Below are positions 25,019 to 37,863 of a DNA stretch of 64,000 bases, in pieces. How positions within the stretch are numbered: position 1 is the first letter of the stretch; every line of letters starts with the position of its first letter. This DNA comes from Lateolabrax maculatus (Eukaryota; Chordata; Actinopteri; Acropomatiformes; Lateolabracidae). Both the position numbers and the translations under genes were made by a program. Location of the stretch: assembly GCA_031216445.1 (NCBI GenBank), contig CM062216.1, positions 8,181,501-8,245,500 on the forward strand. The letters are read 5' to 3'. A model generated the notes under the pieces. It had not been told where the DNA came from, did no database searches, and worked only from the letters and a program-made list of their open reading frames with translations.

Positions 25019-26008
25019 TGCACTGTGCATGTAACTGTTACAGTCACATTTCAACCCCCACCTCCTGTTTACAGCCCCTCTAGTGATTTACTGCCCTTGA
25101 TATAGCCAACCAGTTATATACTGTACTGTATATCTGCCCTGCCCCCAGTACAAGACCCCATAAATCTGTGATTAATACAGTTTATGTTCTATCTACCAAT
25201 CAGCATAAAGCTCCACAGAGCCAATGAAAAGGCAGTCCATGAGGGAAACTCAAACGTGGTAGTACACTCGAAATGAAATCGAACATTCACTAAATGGATG
25301 TGCTGCTGAATACTGCCGTGTGAGCAAATCTGTGTACTCGCTGCAGCTGTTCTGCTCATAAAATGACACTACATGTGCACTGAGGTATGATGAGACTGAA
25401 AGTCGCTGCCTGCATGTTAATGTACAGTAAGCAGACAAATCCTGTCCCAACTTTGCCATTTCTAATCTTAAACTCATTCTTTTTTTGGAAATTAAAGGAA
25501 ACACCTTCCACCTACTCTGTAGTATTTCTGTCTCACACAAAAGGTGGGAAAGTTATTTACAGTTCCTGCCTGGATCTGGACACATTCAGAAAAAATTTTT
25601 TAGATTCAACTGGTGGTCCACTACATTTGGAGAATTGTATGACGAATAAATTTGTCACGCATCAAGTTTCTTCATTCTCAGTGAGTGTCAACCTTTCAAT
25701 TCTTCCACAGTGATTCACAGCGAGCATTTAGAGAAGATTTAGTCCCTTCATGCCTGAACCTTTTTGAAGAACACTTGTCATGGGGGCAAATGCGAAAAGT
25801 TTGTCTGCATATTTAAATTACAAAAGAATTAGGCTGTACTATATAAATATATTTGAGAATCTCATCATGCAAATCACTGAGTGCCATCTAAAATGTTTTG
25901 ATTGTGATTAAGCTATTCTCTAGTCTAGTCTGCTTGTAAATTTGTTGCTTTATTTTGAAAGTTATACATAATGCTAACAATTTGTTGGTTATTTTATGTA
26001 CATCTGAA
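25019..26008. other. unique non-coding DNA
   Basis: Short overlapping open frames at 25250-25540 (minus) and 25387-25713 (plus) show no protein features. Nothing else is recognised. Confidence 0.55.
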
Positions 26009-26210
26009 ATGATTAGTCATTGAATCAATTAGTCAATCAACAGAACGTTAATTAGTATCAATTTTGATCGATTCATTGTTTTTCATTTTCCAAGCAAATG
26101 TGCAAAAAGTTCACATGTTTAGCTTCTCGGTTGTGGAGATTTCTACTTTTCTTTTCCTTTTGTGATAGGAAACTGAATACCTTGTGTGTTGAGCTGTTTT
26201 TCAATTCATC
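26009..26210 (+). repeat. percomorph 'ATCGATTAAT' repeat, family F, copy 1
   Basis: Starts with imperfect ATTAGTC/AATCAATTAG words and continues 'tgatcgattcattgtttttc', 'cttctcggttgtggagattt' and 'tgataggaaactgaatacct'. This is the order of a percomorph repeat I recall, whose ends are rich in GATTAATCGATTAATC. It is strongly diverged and lacks its right end. A second copy in the opposite orientation lies at 63849-64000. Confidence 0.75.
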
Positions 26211-28481
26211 AATTGGGGCATCCAAAAATAAGTAATAATAAAAAAAAAAGAAACACATAATATGGTTGAAAGTATTTGTATGAATTTGTTTACAGCATTT
26301 CTCATTCATAATACATTTCTATATTATTATTATTATTTGCCTGATGTGTGTTTTGTTCACAGTGTGGAGCAACTCTGTCTAGTCTGAAAGCTAAACTAAT
26401 ACAATTTGCCTTCAAACATTTGTTTTGGACGTTCAGATTTTATTAATTATTTTCATACCTCAAAAGATGATATAAAAAGAAACAACATGTAACCAAGAGA
26501 CTAACGTTATTTTGATCATTTGTCTATCTCATTCTTGGTGGAAATCTTATCCACCATGTTTTTATCTAATTAGCTCCCTAGTCAGAGCGATATTAGAGCT
26601 TATATTTTTAGATCCTTCAGAAGAAGAACGCCGACCTCCTGAAGAACAGGGTTTAACATTATGGGGAGAGATTTTATTTGACTGTGTAGTATGTAACAGT
26701 TCCCTATACAGATGGATGAACATTTTAATTAATTCTAAAATCTAAATTAATTAAACTGGCCAAGGATAAACGGGGAGAAGATGAGTAGGCAGGAAGATTG
26801 AACTGTGTTTCTCATATAACTATCTGAAGTCAGGTCCGAGGACAAATAGTTTACTCCCTTTTCTCTGCAGTACTGTATTAGTGAGCTGAAGTCTACTTTG
26901 ACAGCTCTACATAATGAGGGTGAGCGGGGGTGTTTACTTGACTCCAGCCGCAAGGCTTTCATCCACTGCCAGGTCAGTGGCCATCATGTTAGCCAGCGTG
27001 AATACTCAGACCTTGGCACTGTGTTGTGTTAGCTGGATTTTTTTCCTTGCGAGATGTCAAAGCTACTGCACGACACGTGCGTATGCCCGGCTGAGACATG
27101 GCTGTTGTGTGGGTTTATTTATTGCTGCAGGGTCAGGTACCAATCATACTGTGCAGATCAAATCTGAATACAATGGAAAGAGAATTAATTGTAAAAAGAT
27201 GCTGAATCTAACTAAAGTGAATCAAGAAATAATCTATTTTATTCAAGTCATGATTTTGACTGTTTTGTTGATTCGCTGCACCTACATTTCTGTGGAACAC
27301 TTTTGGAGATCTGCCAAGTTGACGCACTTACTTCTTGTCAGGGAGACACTGGACATTTTCCTGCTACTTGGCACTGTAGGCTACATTTTTAAAAAAGGGT
27401 TAACAGCCCACTGAAATGAACTAGAACTTGTATAAATGATCAACTAAGCTGGACTGCTTCCATTTCTCACAGGCTACATAGACAGAAGCTCTCTGTGTAG
27501 CCCCTTTTAAAATGTGTCCATTCCAATCGTTTTTATTCTGATAGGTCTATATGCAGTGAGTAGCTGATGACAGTAGTAGTATAAAGTATATTTGATCCAG
27601 GCATCAGATGGCAATGTGTTATTCAGTGAAATTAATTCTAGTTAAACATAAAGAAAATTTGCACCAATGAACTGTTTAAAATATTCCATTCGGAAAAAAA
27701 CATAGATATGGAGAGGAATTATTGAACAGTTAAAACAGGGACATAATGTATGAGCCGTATTCCAGTTATGCATTTAAAATTGCCTTTTCCTTTACACGGG
27801 TGGCCGAGCTGCTGTCACACTTCCATATGTTTCTTTTCAGTCAACCCACTGGCATGGAGTAAGTGGTTGACATGTTTTTCTGTGACAAAACAGCTACATT
27901 TCAAGTATTATTATGGGCATGCTATCAGCTACAGCAACAGTCCTCGGCCTGAACCAATCTCTTTTTGCAACACCAATTTTTGAAAAAACTATTTTTGAAG
28001 GTTAGAGATGCTTTAAAGGAAACAAGGCATACAATACTAAACAGCCAAAAAGATTTATCAGATTATGTATATCAATCAAACAAAATAAACTACTGCATGC
28101 AGCTATTTAACTGTAAATAAAGTATGGTTAACAAGATAACCTATAGACCACTCCCTCTTTAATTTAATGTTATGAATGCTATTTCAGAAACAACCTATTG
28201 TAATCAGCTGTTTCAGATGAATGATGGCTCTGGTAATAGACAGTGTTTCTGTCTGTTTCCTCACATGCTCATTGACTCACTCTCCTGTCAAGCTCTTAAA
28301 ATTGGTACATTTTAAGACCATGGAAAGATTTTCTTTCGTCATTAACCTTATAAGACTGTATTTACGCCCACCGGCCTTTCACATGAAATGCTGTGACTCG
28401 CCTGTAACTCTTCTTGAATCTGCATCTTAACGGATTAGACTTTCTGATCCATTTGCGCTGTAAAGATGACAGGGCGGTACA
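26211..28481. other. unique non-coding DNA
   Basis: Contains the longest open frame of the window (166 codons, 26914-27414, plus). Its product is not recognisable and composition changes along it, with a GC-rich first third and an AT-rich remainder, unlike a real exon. An 18-nt acceptor/donor pair lies at 27841-27858. No repeat recognised. Confidence 0.5.
27841..27858 (+). other. microexon-like acceptor/donor pair (unproven)
   Basis: A pyrimidine-rich acceptor ending 'atatgtttcttttcag' is followed after exactly 18 bases by a near-consensus donor, 'atgga|gtaagtgg'. Eighteen nucleotides is a multiple of three and within the size range of neuronal microexons. All three frames through it are open. 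Such pairs also arise by chance in 64 kb. Confidence 0.2.
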
Positions 28482-28538
28482 TGTTGTTGGTGGCCCACAC
28501 GTGTTACGCTCATGATGAGGTGTGGGCCACCGACAACA
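28482..28538. repeat. inverted repeat, 19-bp arms
   Basis: Left arm 28482-28500 (tgttgttggtggcccacac) and right arm 28520-28538 (gtgtgggccaccgacaaca) are reverse complements with one mismatch, separated by a 19-base loop that contains 'acgctcatgatgag'. No transposon boundaries are evident outside the arms. Confidence 0.95.
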
Positions 28539-31500
28539 CGTTGGCCAGTCCCTCTTGTTGGTTAGAACCAGATATTCCAATTAAACCATCAAACACAACT
28601 AACAATATACACTGCTGTTGAAACATCTCCATACTTAGAGATACTCACAAGGCACAGAAGTCTTCAGCTGTGTTTATGTGTTATCAGGCTCGGCTCCCTT
28701 GACAGCAAAATACATAAAATGGAGACAAATAATACAGACAACACGCAGATAAAGCAGAGATATAAGCTCGCATGGAGACAAACCATACAGAAAAATATCA
28801 ACTTTTTTTTTGAAAACCAAAGCACATGAGACAAATGTTAAAAGTGAGTGTTTTTTGTGCTTCAAATCCGATGTAAATGAAAAGTCGAAAGATTCTGTCC
28901 TCTAACGGAGTACAACAGAGTGTGGTGCGGACCACACGCTCATCCTCGGCTTTGAAGTGCTTTGAGGATTAGACTGGATTACAGCGTGGTTAGTTAGCTG
29001 GTGTCAGATAGATCAGTAGTGACTAGATGCTCGTCTCACGACGGGGGTGAGCATCTGCCAAGAAAAAGCTTTGAAAATGGGGCACATATTAATGACTTTG
29101 CCTCCAGTGATTTATCTTGTCTTTCACTTTCTTGCAGTCATACTTGAGCTCTCTCATCTCCTAATGTTCTCTATTTGCCTCGTACGCAATCCCGAAGGAT
29201 GGCACTTAAACTTGTAGGAGTGCGTTTGGAGCTAACACAACAGAAATGTCATTTCTCCATCTCAAATGGGAGTTAAAAAGTTGTGCCGAATGCTCTGTGA
29301 GAGCAGCGTGATAACGACGACCCCTCCTCACATCCTTCCCCGTCTGTCTTTGTGTTTGAGCGGTATCAGAATCCCCGATGATACACCGCCTCCCCCGTGT
29401 TCTTCCACTGGTAGTTGATGGCATTTGTACATCTGTGTTTGTAAAGTGCAAATGCAAATAAGATTCCTCTCAACAACGAATCAAGAAGATTTAAATCATA
29501 AGGAAGATTTTTTTTTCTTCGCCAATTAAGGGGAACATAATGGACACATTTCCATCTCATTCAGGCAAACCTCTTTCATCTTCAGAACTCAGCATTTCAC
29601 ATTCATTCTCTGTCATTCATCAGGCAGCTGTCAGGTTTGATCAGTTGTGTATAAGTGGGTCTGATTATTCTACATCAGACCTCTGGTGTGTGTTGTTCTT
29701 CACTTCACTGCTTCACATGATTTTAATAGCACGGGGAATGCTATATGCACTATATCAGTCAAAAGTTGACCTTGCCCTTACCTCAGGGCCTTTTCTGTAG
29801 TTGTTCGTTCTGGAGCTTTTGTTCACATCACAATATAAATCATTTGAATGGAGATTAATTCATCAGAGGGAGTTTGCACAGTTGAAATTTCCATTTTTTT
29901 TTTAATGCTCAACAGGAAAACATTTCTTAGCCCAGAAATAAATTATAAACAAAAAGTAAACACCTGCAGTTCCATGACAACTGAATTAACACCATCTGCT
30001 GATGAAGATCATGTGACATGATTGAAAGCACTAGAACAGCTACGAAATGGACCTTGAGGTGAGTTTGTTTTGTCAACACAAAGTAAATCTAGTTATCAGG
30101 ACAGGAGGTCAATAAAAACATCACACCTATCAATATCGATATCTGTCGCGTTAGTTTTGGATGACCTCGTTTGGAAAAGAGATAGATGAGATGTAGACAT
30201 CCATCACTGTATTCACACTCTGCTGAATACGTATGACTGTTCATTGTTGCTGTTTCCACAAGCAGTTCTGTATTTTCAGGCCTCAGGCTGAGAATTTGAA
30301 GCCTCTCCAACCTCTGTCAAGGTCCGCGTTTGTCGTGGGTTATCTTTTGTTTAGAGTCACTGTGAATTGGTCAGTGATGTGTGAAGTGAAACCTGGCCTG
30401 GTTCTGCCGCTGCCTGGTCCCTTGTAATGACGTCTGTAAAAATACGAGACTTTGCAAGCAGTCTGTGCATCATGCCACCCCATAGGTGAAGAAGTGGAGA
30501 ATTATATGCGTCTACACAAACCTACTCACACAAGGAGCATGGCTTATATAGACCAATGCCGCCTATGTTGATGAGAAGTCAATTAGATAGTATGAAAGCA
30601 TTATGAAGTGAAGCAGATTGCTGGCATGATATTGAAAAATGGCGGCAGGAAGAAGTAATTATATTGAATCGACAGGCTGTCAGTCTGGTCGGCAGACAGA
30701 TAATCACTGAAGCATGAAGGCAGACACACAAACAACCGACCCCAGGGTTCAGAAACAAGAGGGGTGAGGAAGCAACCGATAGCTGCAGCCCCGTGTTGAC
30801 AAACAGTGAATTTCAGGCTATAAAGGTGAAGGAGGATTTCATGATTGTCGGCCCTGAACTTCTTGTATAAACCGCTCTTAATACTGCTTCAAAGAAAAAC
30901 AGTTTAGAGGCTTCCGAGTCACCGCAGGGCATCTAAACAACCACAGACCACAACAATAGAAGTAGATTTGAAGTACTAGTCTTCCCCTGAGAGTTTAGTT
31001 TTGAGAAGCAACAAGCGTATTGAAAAGTAAGTTAATGTCGGTTCAATGCACAGCAACATAAAGGACAGAGCTACTAATGCAATATACACGCAGTTCAACA
31101 GTGAATGAATGTGAATTTCACCATCCCCTTGACACCTCCCAAGCCGGATGGAAACATGCCGTTCCTGACAAGTACATGGCAGCTGCAATCCTGCTTTTCT
31201 TTTCTTTTTTTTTTTTGAGTGACAAAAATCAGATCACAGGTGACTCACTCAAAGAAGAAAGGAGCACTATAGGAGCCATTCCACTTGGGGAGAAAATGGA
31301 GGTCAGTGCAGTGCTTTTGGAGTGCGTCATTAAACCTCCACATTTTTGTGAATATGCATGGAGTATGGTAAGAAAAAAAAAAAAATTTTAGGACAAAGAT
31401 TTTCTTCAGTAATGCTGGATCTGTAGCACACAGTTCTTTTATTCCCTTGATTTCCCAGTTCACTGTTTATCGCCACCAACACAGTGATCATCCAAACACT

Positions 31501-34387
31501 CAATGGTTATGACTGGTTCGAAACCCAATCTCTGACTCTGCTCCAGAGTCTCTCATAAATGCTATTGGCATCATAACAGCTGTCGAGGAGGCTTTGGCAT
31601 ATCCCCTTCATCAAACCACTTATGCCAATTAAATGATGTAGGGTCATTGTCACTCTTGAAGCCATCACTGTCACTAACATCAAAATGAAAAAATCAAGCA
31701 TCATCCTTAAAAATTTTGACTAAAGCATTTCCATCCCTCTCAGAAATGATTTGATATAATAATTACAGGAAAGGTTGAAGGCAACTGTTGAACAGTCTCA
31801 CCAAAAATGGAAAATTAAATTTACAACTACATACATGTTGTGGGGGCTCCTTTTTTTCTGGATTTTTTGACACTCAAAAAAGACAGTGGGCACCATTTCA
31901 ACAAGTGTCAAATAAATGGAACAATATTTGTTTAAATTCATTGTCTCTAAGTAACAAAATGACCCGCTTATGCTTATTGGAAACAATGCAGCCACTGTAG
32001 TAGTATATGGCATCATCATTCAGTTATCATAACAGATAACTTTATTTTGAAGAGAAGGAGTGAATTTGCAGTCACTTAAGCCAAAGGACTTATATAAATC
32101 ATATTTATTTTATATTCACCATATTTAATTCAATCCTCACGGAGCACCACTCATCATGATGAGAACATTAAATGATCCTTGATCTGAATGTTGCCATGGA
32201 GCTCATACACACACCTTACATAATCAGGTTCTTTATAAATTACATATTCAGCTAATACACACAGCTGACTACTATATACACAGATAAGCAGATAAATGAA
32301 TGAACATACAAATGATGAATACTAAAGGGACAAAATCCCACTCTGACACACACACACACAGGCACTTGGAACCTCAACTCAAATTATCCTTCTGGTAACC
32401 TCTGATCAATTCACTGGTTATATAAATGCATATTCACATTAATGAGTAAAAGAAATCAATATAAATCTCTAAACAATGTCAGTGGAGGTTTGACGACACA
32501 TACACAAAATCACAGATCCAACTTTATGCTACAGGAAAGTACTAAAGGCAGACGTGTTTATCATGAACACAGTAACATAATATTTATGAACCCAAATGCT
32601 CTAAAATCTAAAGATTTGTTGTGATGGTTCTGAGAATGTGTAACACACTCAATAGATATTAATAGATAATAATAAATAAATCTAATAATAATAAAAAAAA
32701 TAAATCAGAGACTGATATAAGATTTATGATTTAAATCTCATGATTGAGAACTTATTAAACACAAGACCGAAATTAACCTAAACTAAATTACTCTTATCAG
32801 GAATGTGGAAGAGAGGACAGACAGGATCAGGGTTTGCTGATTGCCTCAGCATCAAACATCACATGTCAAATCATGATTCCACTACTTTCAGGTGGTTAGT
32901 TACACCAACAAGTTTTTGGATGTACACTTTTATTCTGTATTGTTAAGTCACCTTTCTCTTATCCTTGGTGTCCTCAGTCCTTGGTGGGATGTTGGGGTTT
33001 TAGCTTGGTCTGATGAAAATCAGAGATTTTCTTCTGACAAGTATCGCATTAAGATGGTAGTCGGAAGGTCAGCGCAAACAGATTGTGATTTAAAACCCTG
33101 GTTTACGTAGTCTGAATTGGCACCCAAACTTCTTTGGTCAATTTTCGTGATAGTTTGCTGGTCTATGTAAATCAGGAACTTTCCATTAGAGTCTTCTTTG
33201 AATTACAACACTGACCTGTGTGATGATCTGGGTTCATGGTTCAAGAGAGTCTTTTTAGAGAAAAGTTAGTGTGTGGCAGATACAATACACTTCTTGATAA
33301 TATTATTTTCATCATCTACCATGCTGCATCACCCACTTCACTCTACAATGCGACACTGTTTATAATTTCACCTTTATCAGTGGGGGAAATTAAATATGTT
33401 CTAAAGTAATTAATCTAGCTCTCTGAGTGCTGTGAAGTAATTATAGCTCGTGTTCCCAGCAGGACTGATTTAGTTCGGTTTGTAGGCTCTTGAGCATTGA
33501 CTTCAGGCCTCAGGACATGTAGATACAGACTATTTGGTTCAGACTTAAAATTTCAGATGTTGCTGATTTCTGTTACAGACTTGTACGTGTTTGTGGGGTC
33601 AAACCTTAGAGTTAAAAGTGCTTTTTAATCCTTGTTAATTTTAACAAGTGTTTGATCATATTTATTTTAGTTATTGCTTATTGTGGTGAGTTAGTTGGTA
33701 ATGTATTATAGACTAAAAATAAGCAGAGATGGAAACAAATTCCCACTCACTGTGCCGTTTTGTGCTCAAGCATTTTCTCTGTGCACAACTTGAGACTTTT
33801 TATGATCAAGGCAGAAAATGTGATAACGGCTGCTGCTGAAAGGCCAGACCTGGAATAAACAGTGTGGATTGCACACCAATAGATAGGAGTGTCTAAACTA
33901 ACAGCAAAACATGTTTACCCCTTTATACACAGACTTAAAGGTAACACAACAGGTGTAAACAATCAGTACACAACAGGGCCAGAATGAACTATCGATTGAC
34001 AGCCCTAGCTACATCGCACCAGGGGCTTTGTTTACATAAATAGAGTTCTATCCAACAAATAGGTCTTCCTTCATCAGTTCCTAAAAATGTTTTGTGCCTA
34101 GTTTTGGACTATTTCAGGTAGGAGTAATTCCCTCTGTATTCTCAGTAGATAAAGGCTGAATTTAAACTAAAAACAATGTGACTGGGACACCAATTCAATT
34201 TGTGCAGATCTTTTCCCATCGGCACCGACATATTCAGGAAGTTACAGCTTTCAGGTAGTTTAACTGCAAAATTCAGAGATGTCTGAAGCATTACCAGAAA
34301 GTTATGCCCTTCTTAAAAGTTTTGTTATTGACTCTAAATCATATTTTCCTTCGTATTGGCAGACGGTCCCTTTGTATTACTACCATA
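28539..34387. other. unique non-coding DNA
   Basis: No gene or repeat recognised. Small features only: an imperfect hairpin at about 28918-28938 (gtgtggt/accacac), another at about 29026-29057 (agatgctc/gagcatct), poly-A near 31372-31385, a short CA run at 32345-32359 and AT-rich DNA near 32640-32710. Open frames of 60-104 codons lack domains and splice context. Confidence 0.55.
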
Positions 34388-34775
34388 CAGGCTATCTGCA
34401 GGCCTTTAAGAGTCTTAAAAATATTTAATTCAGTTTTTTTTTTAAAATTACCTTACATTAGTTACACATCTTGTAACCCAACTGTTAAAATTCAGCCGAA
34501 ATGAAAAAGTATTTCTTTAGGAGTCATACAACATGCATACATCCGCTTCCACATCTCTTTCCATGGAGTCAACCAGCGCAAATACGGACAGTGCCACTCT
34601 GCCATTGTTCACCACAATGTGGTCAAAAGGGGGTTAAAAGTAAAATGTGCAGCCCCCTCTTTTACCGCCGCAACATCACTGCTGTAACGCGGCCGCAGTG
34701 TCGTCGAATGAAACCAGTGACATCTGTGGGAGATATTAAAATGTCTTAAATTTCATTTACACTCTGCAGGAGGCT
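34388..34775. mobile_element. possible degenerate hAT-like MITE
   Basis: The left edge reads 'caggctatctgcagg' then 'agtcttaaaaatatttaa'. The right edge, reverse-complemented, reads 'gagcctcctgcag'. These resemble the CAGGGTTTCCTGCAG ends and the 'gtcttaaattt' subterminal motif of a fish hAT-type element as I remember it. A third 'aagtcttaaatttcactttg' piece lies at 35140-35160. No 8-bp target duplication is visible. The middle contains a CpG-rich block with a NotI site (gcggccgc) near 34690. Confidence 0.35.
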
Positions 34776-35227
34776 CTTTTTTTGTGAGTTTTACCATTAC
34801 AGCGAACAATGTCACTACTGATAGCTACAGCAGTTAGGAAGCACATCGTTTCATAATGAACAAGAGTCAATTTTAGCAAAAGCTTAAATGAACATAAATT
34901 AATGAATCATTTGTAATTGGTTAACTCTTCCATACATTTTTTGACAGTCATCTTGCTCCAGTTCACTTTAATTTAATTAATAATCATCCGGGATTATTTA
35001 TATGTAGTACTGAAAACATAAATAAATAATTCTAGGCCCTGTCATCCCTACTGGTTCTCCCTCATACTTTCATGCTTTGGGTGGTATGCTCATGAAACAG
35101 GTATTAAATTGTGTTCTCTGTGGTATTAAAAAGGTCATAAAAGTCTTAAATTTCACTTTGTGAACAATTTTAAAATTAGTCCGTCTTTGGTTTTGTACAT
35201 CTGTCTAACTTGTATTACACTACCAAG

Positions 35228-35351
35228 TCCATCCATCTGTTTTACTATACTTGCTTATCTTGTGAAGTGTAACTTGGGGCCACTTTTAGCCTATCCCACA
35301 TGGGTAACAGACAGGGTACACCCTGGACAGGTTGTCAGTCTGTCACAGGGC
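35228..35351 (+). repeat. fish interspersed repeat, family G
   Basis: Begins 'tccatccatctg', followed by a degenerate 'actatacttgcttatcttgt', then 'tagcctatccca', 'agggtacaccctggacaggt' and 'gtcagtctgtcacagggc'. The order and spacing match one of the most widespread fish repeats as I recall it. Non-coding; class unknown to me. Confidence 0.8.
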
Positions 35352-35403
35352 GTACTCAAAATTAAGGCAAAATCTAGCCCCGAGCCAGTCTGACATGTTT
35401 TTG

Positions 35404-35700
35404 AAACGGTCTACTACCTTGGATAGTAGCTGCAGCACCCACAGTACCAGCTGAATCAGCACCTTAGACAAAAACTTACCTGCTGTCTTCCTCTGAACAG
35501 TCTCGTATCACCTAGCTGCCTCCAAACCAGCAGTTTGGACAGCCCTGTCGTCTACTTTAGCTGCGCTGGAATCAGCATCATGGACAGTTTCCTGGCCTAC
35601 TGTCGTTTTAGGAAAAGAACCACGGACAGCTCTTTGGTCTCCTAGTTACCTCAGAATTAAATAAGCACATTGGACAGCGTTCTGCAGACTGTTGCACCAG
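35404..35700 (+). repeat. degenerate minisatellite, ~45-bp unit
   Basis: The core 'cagcacctTGGACAGccct' recurs with changes, with ggacag-like words at about 35421, 35466, 35495, 35536, 35582, 35623 and 35672 (spacing mostly 41-49). Between cores the words 'ctggtctac' and 'tagctgcctc' also recur. A lone unit ('aatcaggaccttggacagcc') appears at about 36133-36155. Confidence 0.7.
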
Positions 35701-37004
35701 TTATGTGTTCGATTAAATGTGGCTTAGTTTCCTGTGACAGACTTAGCTACGTCCTTTGTGATTTTATACTGCTTTCACTTGAGATGGGAATGTATAATGG
35801 ACACTGTTTAGGTTGTTTAGTCATCCATAAAATGTTATTAAAAATTTAGTTATTTATGTGCGGTACAGCTATCCTTGCTTTACTAAAAAAAAAAAAAAAA
35901 AAAAACATAAGGATAAATTATCATTGAATCATTTTAATAGTTGAATTATTGAGGTAACAGACAAACACTGTTTCTGAATTAGGTGAAACATCAATCTCTC
36001 TGTGACAATGTTCTAAATATGGTTTACTTAGTTTAGTTTTTGTTGGGTGGTTAGTGTGTTGACTTTACACTCAAACTTATGATCAAACCTACATTCAGCT
36101 GGTGGATCAGGCTGCTGGTCTTCCAACTGTCTCTGAATCAGGACCTTGGACAGCCCTCTGGCCAGTGTTTTGTTCTGTCCATCAGGTTTCCATTCAACAC
36201 GTTTTATTATGCTGCTGCATGCTTTCTACTTTGTACCTCATCCTTTTTCTTAGGTTGTTGGTTTGACATTTTCTATTCACAGTACCACAGTTATAAAATG
36301 TTGAAAATATATGGAAACCAAGTCAGAGTTGGTGTGTTTGTCTCTGTTTTTGATCTGTTTACTAGACAGTCTAGACACATCCCATTCATTGGTTCATCCA
36401 TCATTCACTATATTTCTTTTATTTATTTCAGTTATTGTTGCTTCCGTATATATATTATTTATTGTGTGATTGCTTTCGAAGCCATAGAAATTCTTTCATG
36501 TGTTGATTTCCTTTTATGGTACGGTTCTTTAAAAAACAGGTTGTTATCCAGAAAACCCTGTTTTGACTAATGCAACAATGCCTCACATGATATGAGCATT
36601 TTCTGTTGTGTAGCAGCGTTAGTTTATTATTTTTGATCCAACGCTGATAACTTTACCGTTTACTGCTTTTGATGAAAGTTGTTTATATAGTTGATTATTA
36701 ATTGCATCATTATCTCTGCAGTCATAAGCTTTCTTCTGTTGCCACTGTGCTGTTAACTGGAGTTCTCTGTGACACAGAAATCAGACAACCCTCAAACACA
36801 GTGACTTACGAGGACAATATCACTCATGTGTTTCTTACTTGTCTGAGTTGCTCCCCACCCACTAAATGAGCAGTAACGCAAACTATACAGCACATTCCGG
36901 ATATTAATAGGGTTTGAATGTGTAGTTTTATCATCCATCGCCTTTCACTGACTGCTTAATGTCTCACGTTGGTCGTTGATTAAAAATGAAGATATTATCT
37001 ACTC
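35701..37004. other. unique non-coding DNA with poly-A tract
   Basis: A run of 21 A lies at 35885-35905. A 163-codon plus-strand open frame (36079-36570) encodes a cysteine-, tyrosine- and phenylalanine-rich product with no recognisable family and AT-driven codon use. I regard it as chance. Confidence 0.55.

Positions 37005-37034
<30 letters not shown>
37005..37034 (+). repeat. (TG)n(AG)n compound microsatellite
   Basis: Ten TG units are followed by five GA/AG units, with a further short CG/TG alternation downstream to about 37052. Confidence 0.95.
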
Positions 37035-37035
<1 letters not shown>

Positions 37036-37490
37036 ATATGTGCGCGTGTGTGTAACAGAGAAGCTAAATTACACAGCATCCAAGTCTTCTCTGAGACTGA
37101 AAAATACACAGCTGAGATTATTGTTTTTTTTGTTTTTTTTTTTGATAATGCAAGTGTAAACATGGGCAGTGAAACACTGGATAACTTTTTAGCCAGTCCC
37201 TCAGGAGAATGAAAAGGTCAACTGTAAACGAAACAGCACATGGCTTCAGTAACAGTTTCGCCTCCAACTGGGAGAAGTTGGGGCCGGTTAAAAGTGGGAT
37301 TAGCTGCTAATGTTAGTATGGCTCGCCTTGTGTTGACTGCTGCTGTCTGTAACTTTTCTGTTACTGCAGACATTGCCTTCTTAAATTAGTTGTGAGGTTT
37401 GTGGTGCCACCAGCATATTTTATGACTGCAAGTAGAATATAAATGTCAGGCAGTGTGGTACACAGGAGTCCAACGTTTTTTTTTTTTCAG

Positions 37491-37521
37491 TGGTGTGAAT
37501 GTTGTGGATGGCTTGATGCAG
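37491..37521 (+). other. small exon-like acceptor/donor pair (unproven)
   Basis: A run of twelve T ending in 'cag' gives a very strong acceptor, and 31 bases later 'gatgcag|gtatgtg' is a near-perfect donor. In the frame starting one base in, the insert reads GVNVVDGLMQ; a second frame is also open. The flanks are AT-rich and not coding-like. No protein family can be named from ten residues. Confidence 0.25.
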
Positions 37522-37863
37522 GTATGTGATTGGGGAACTTAATGAGCCAGCTGGAGAGGGGCGAGTCACACACAATAACACAAACAGGCTACAGGCACAG
37601 GAAAGCAGAGAGAGATAGTTACTTGGAAATATTGTTTTTTGACAGTAGTATCAATTACTTTCTTCCTGAATTTAGGTTGATTCTGTGTTTGTGTATCAAT
37701 GTAGGCAAATCTCTGACACTCCCTGGTTTTCAAATACGTATCGGTTTATTTTTACACACCTGGAAGACCTGTTCAAACTTAGCAGAATGTTAAATCGAGA
37801 CCAGTCATAGGTTACAGTCTTCCATGACCTGCATGACGACCAAAGGTGAGATAAGGTAAGATA

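Noticed and set aside
26914..27414. 166-codon open frame, the longest in the window
   Set aside because: No domain, changing base composition along its length, no promoter, splice or poly(A) context. Length alone is within chance for 64 kb read in six frames.
31510..31530. B-box-like GGTTCGAAACC
   Set aside because: No A box at the right distance and no cloverleaf, so not a tRNA gene or SINE.
36079..36570. 163-codon hydrophobic open frame
   Set aside because: Hydrophobicity comes from T-rich DNA (Phe, Ile, Leu, Tyr, Cys codons). No topology signals or family match.
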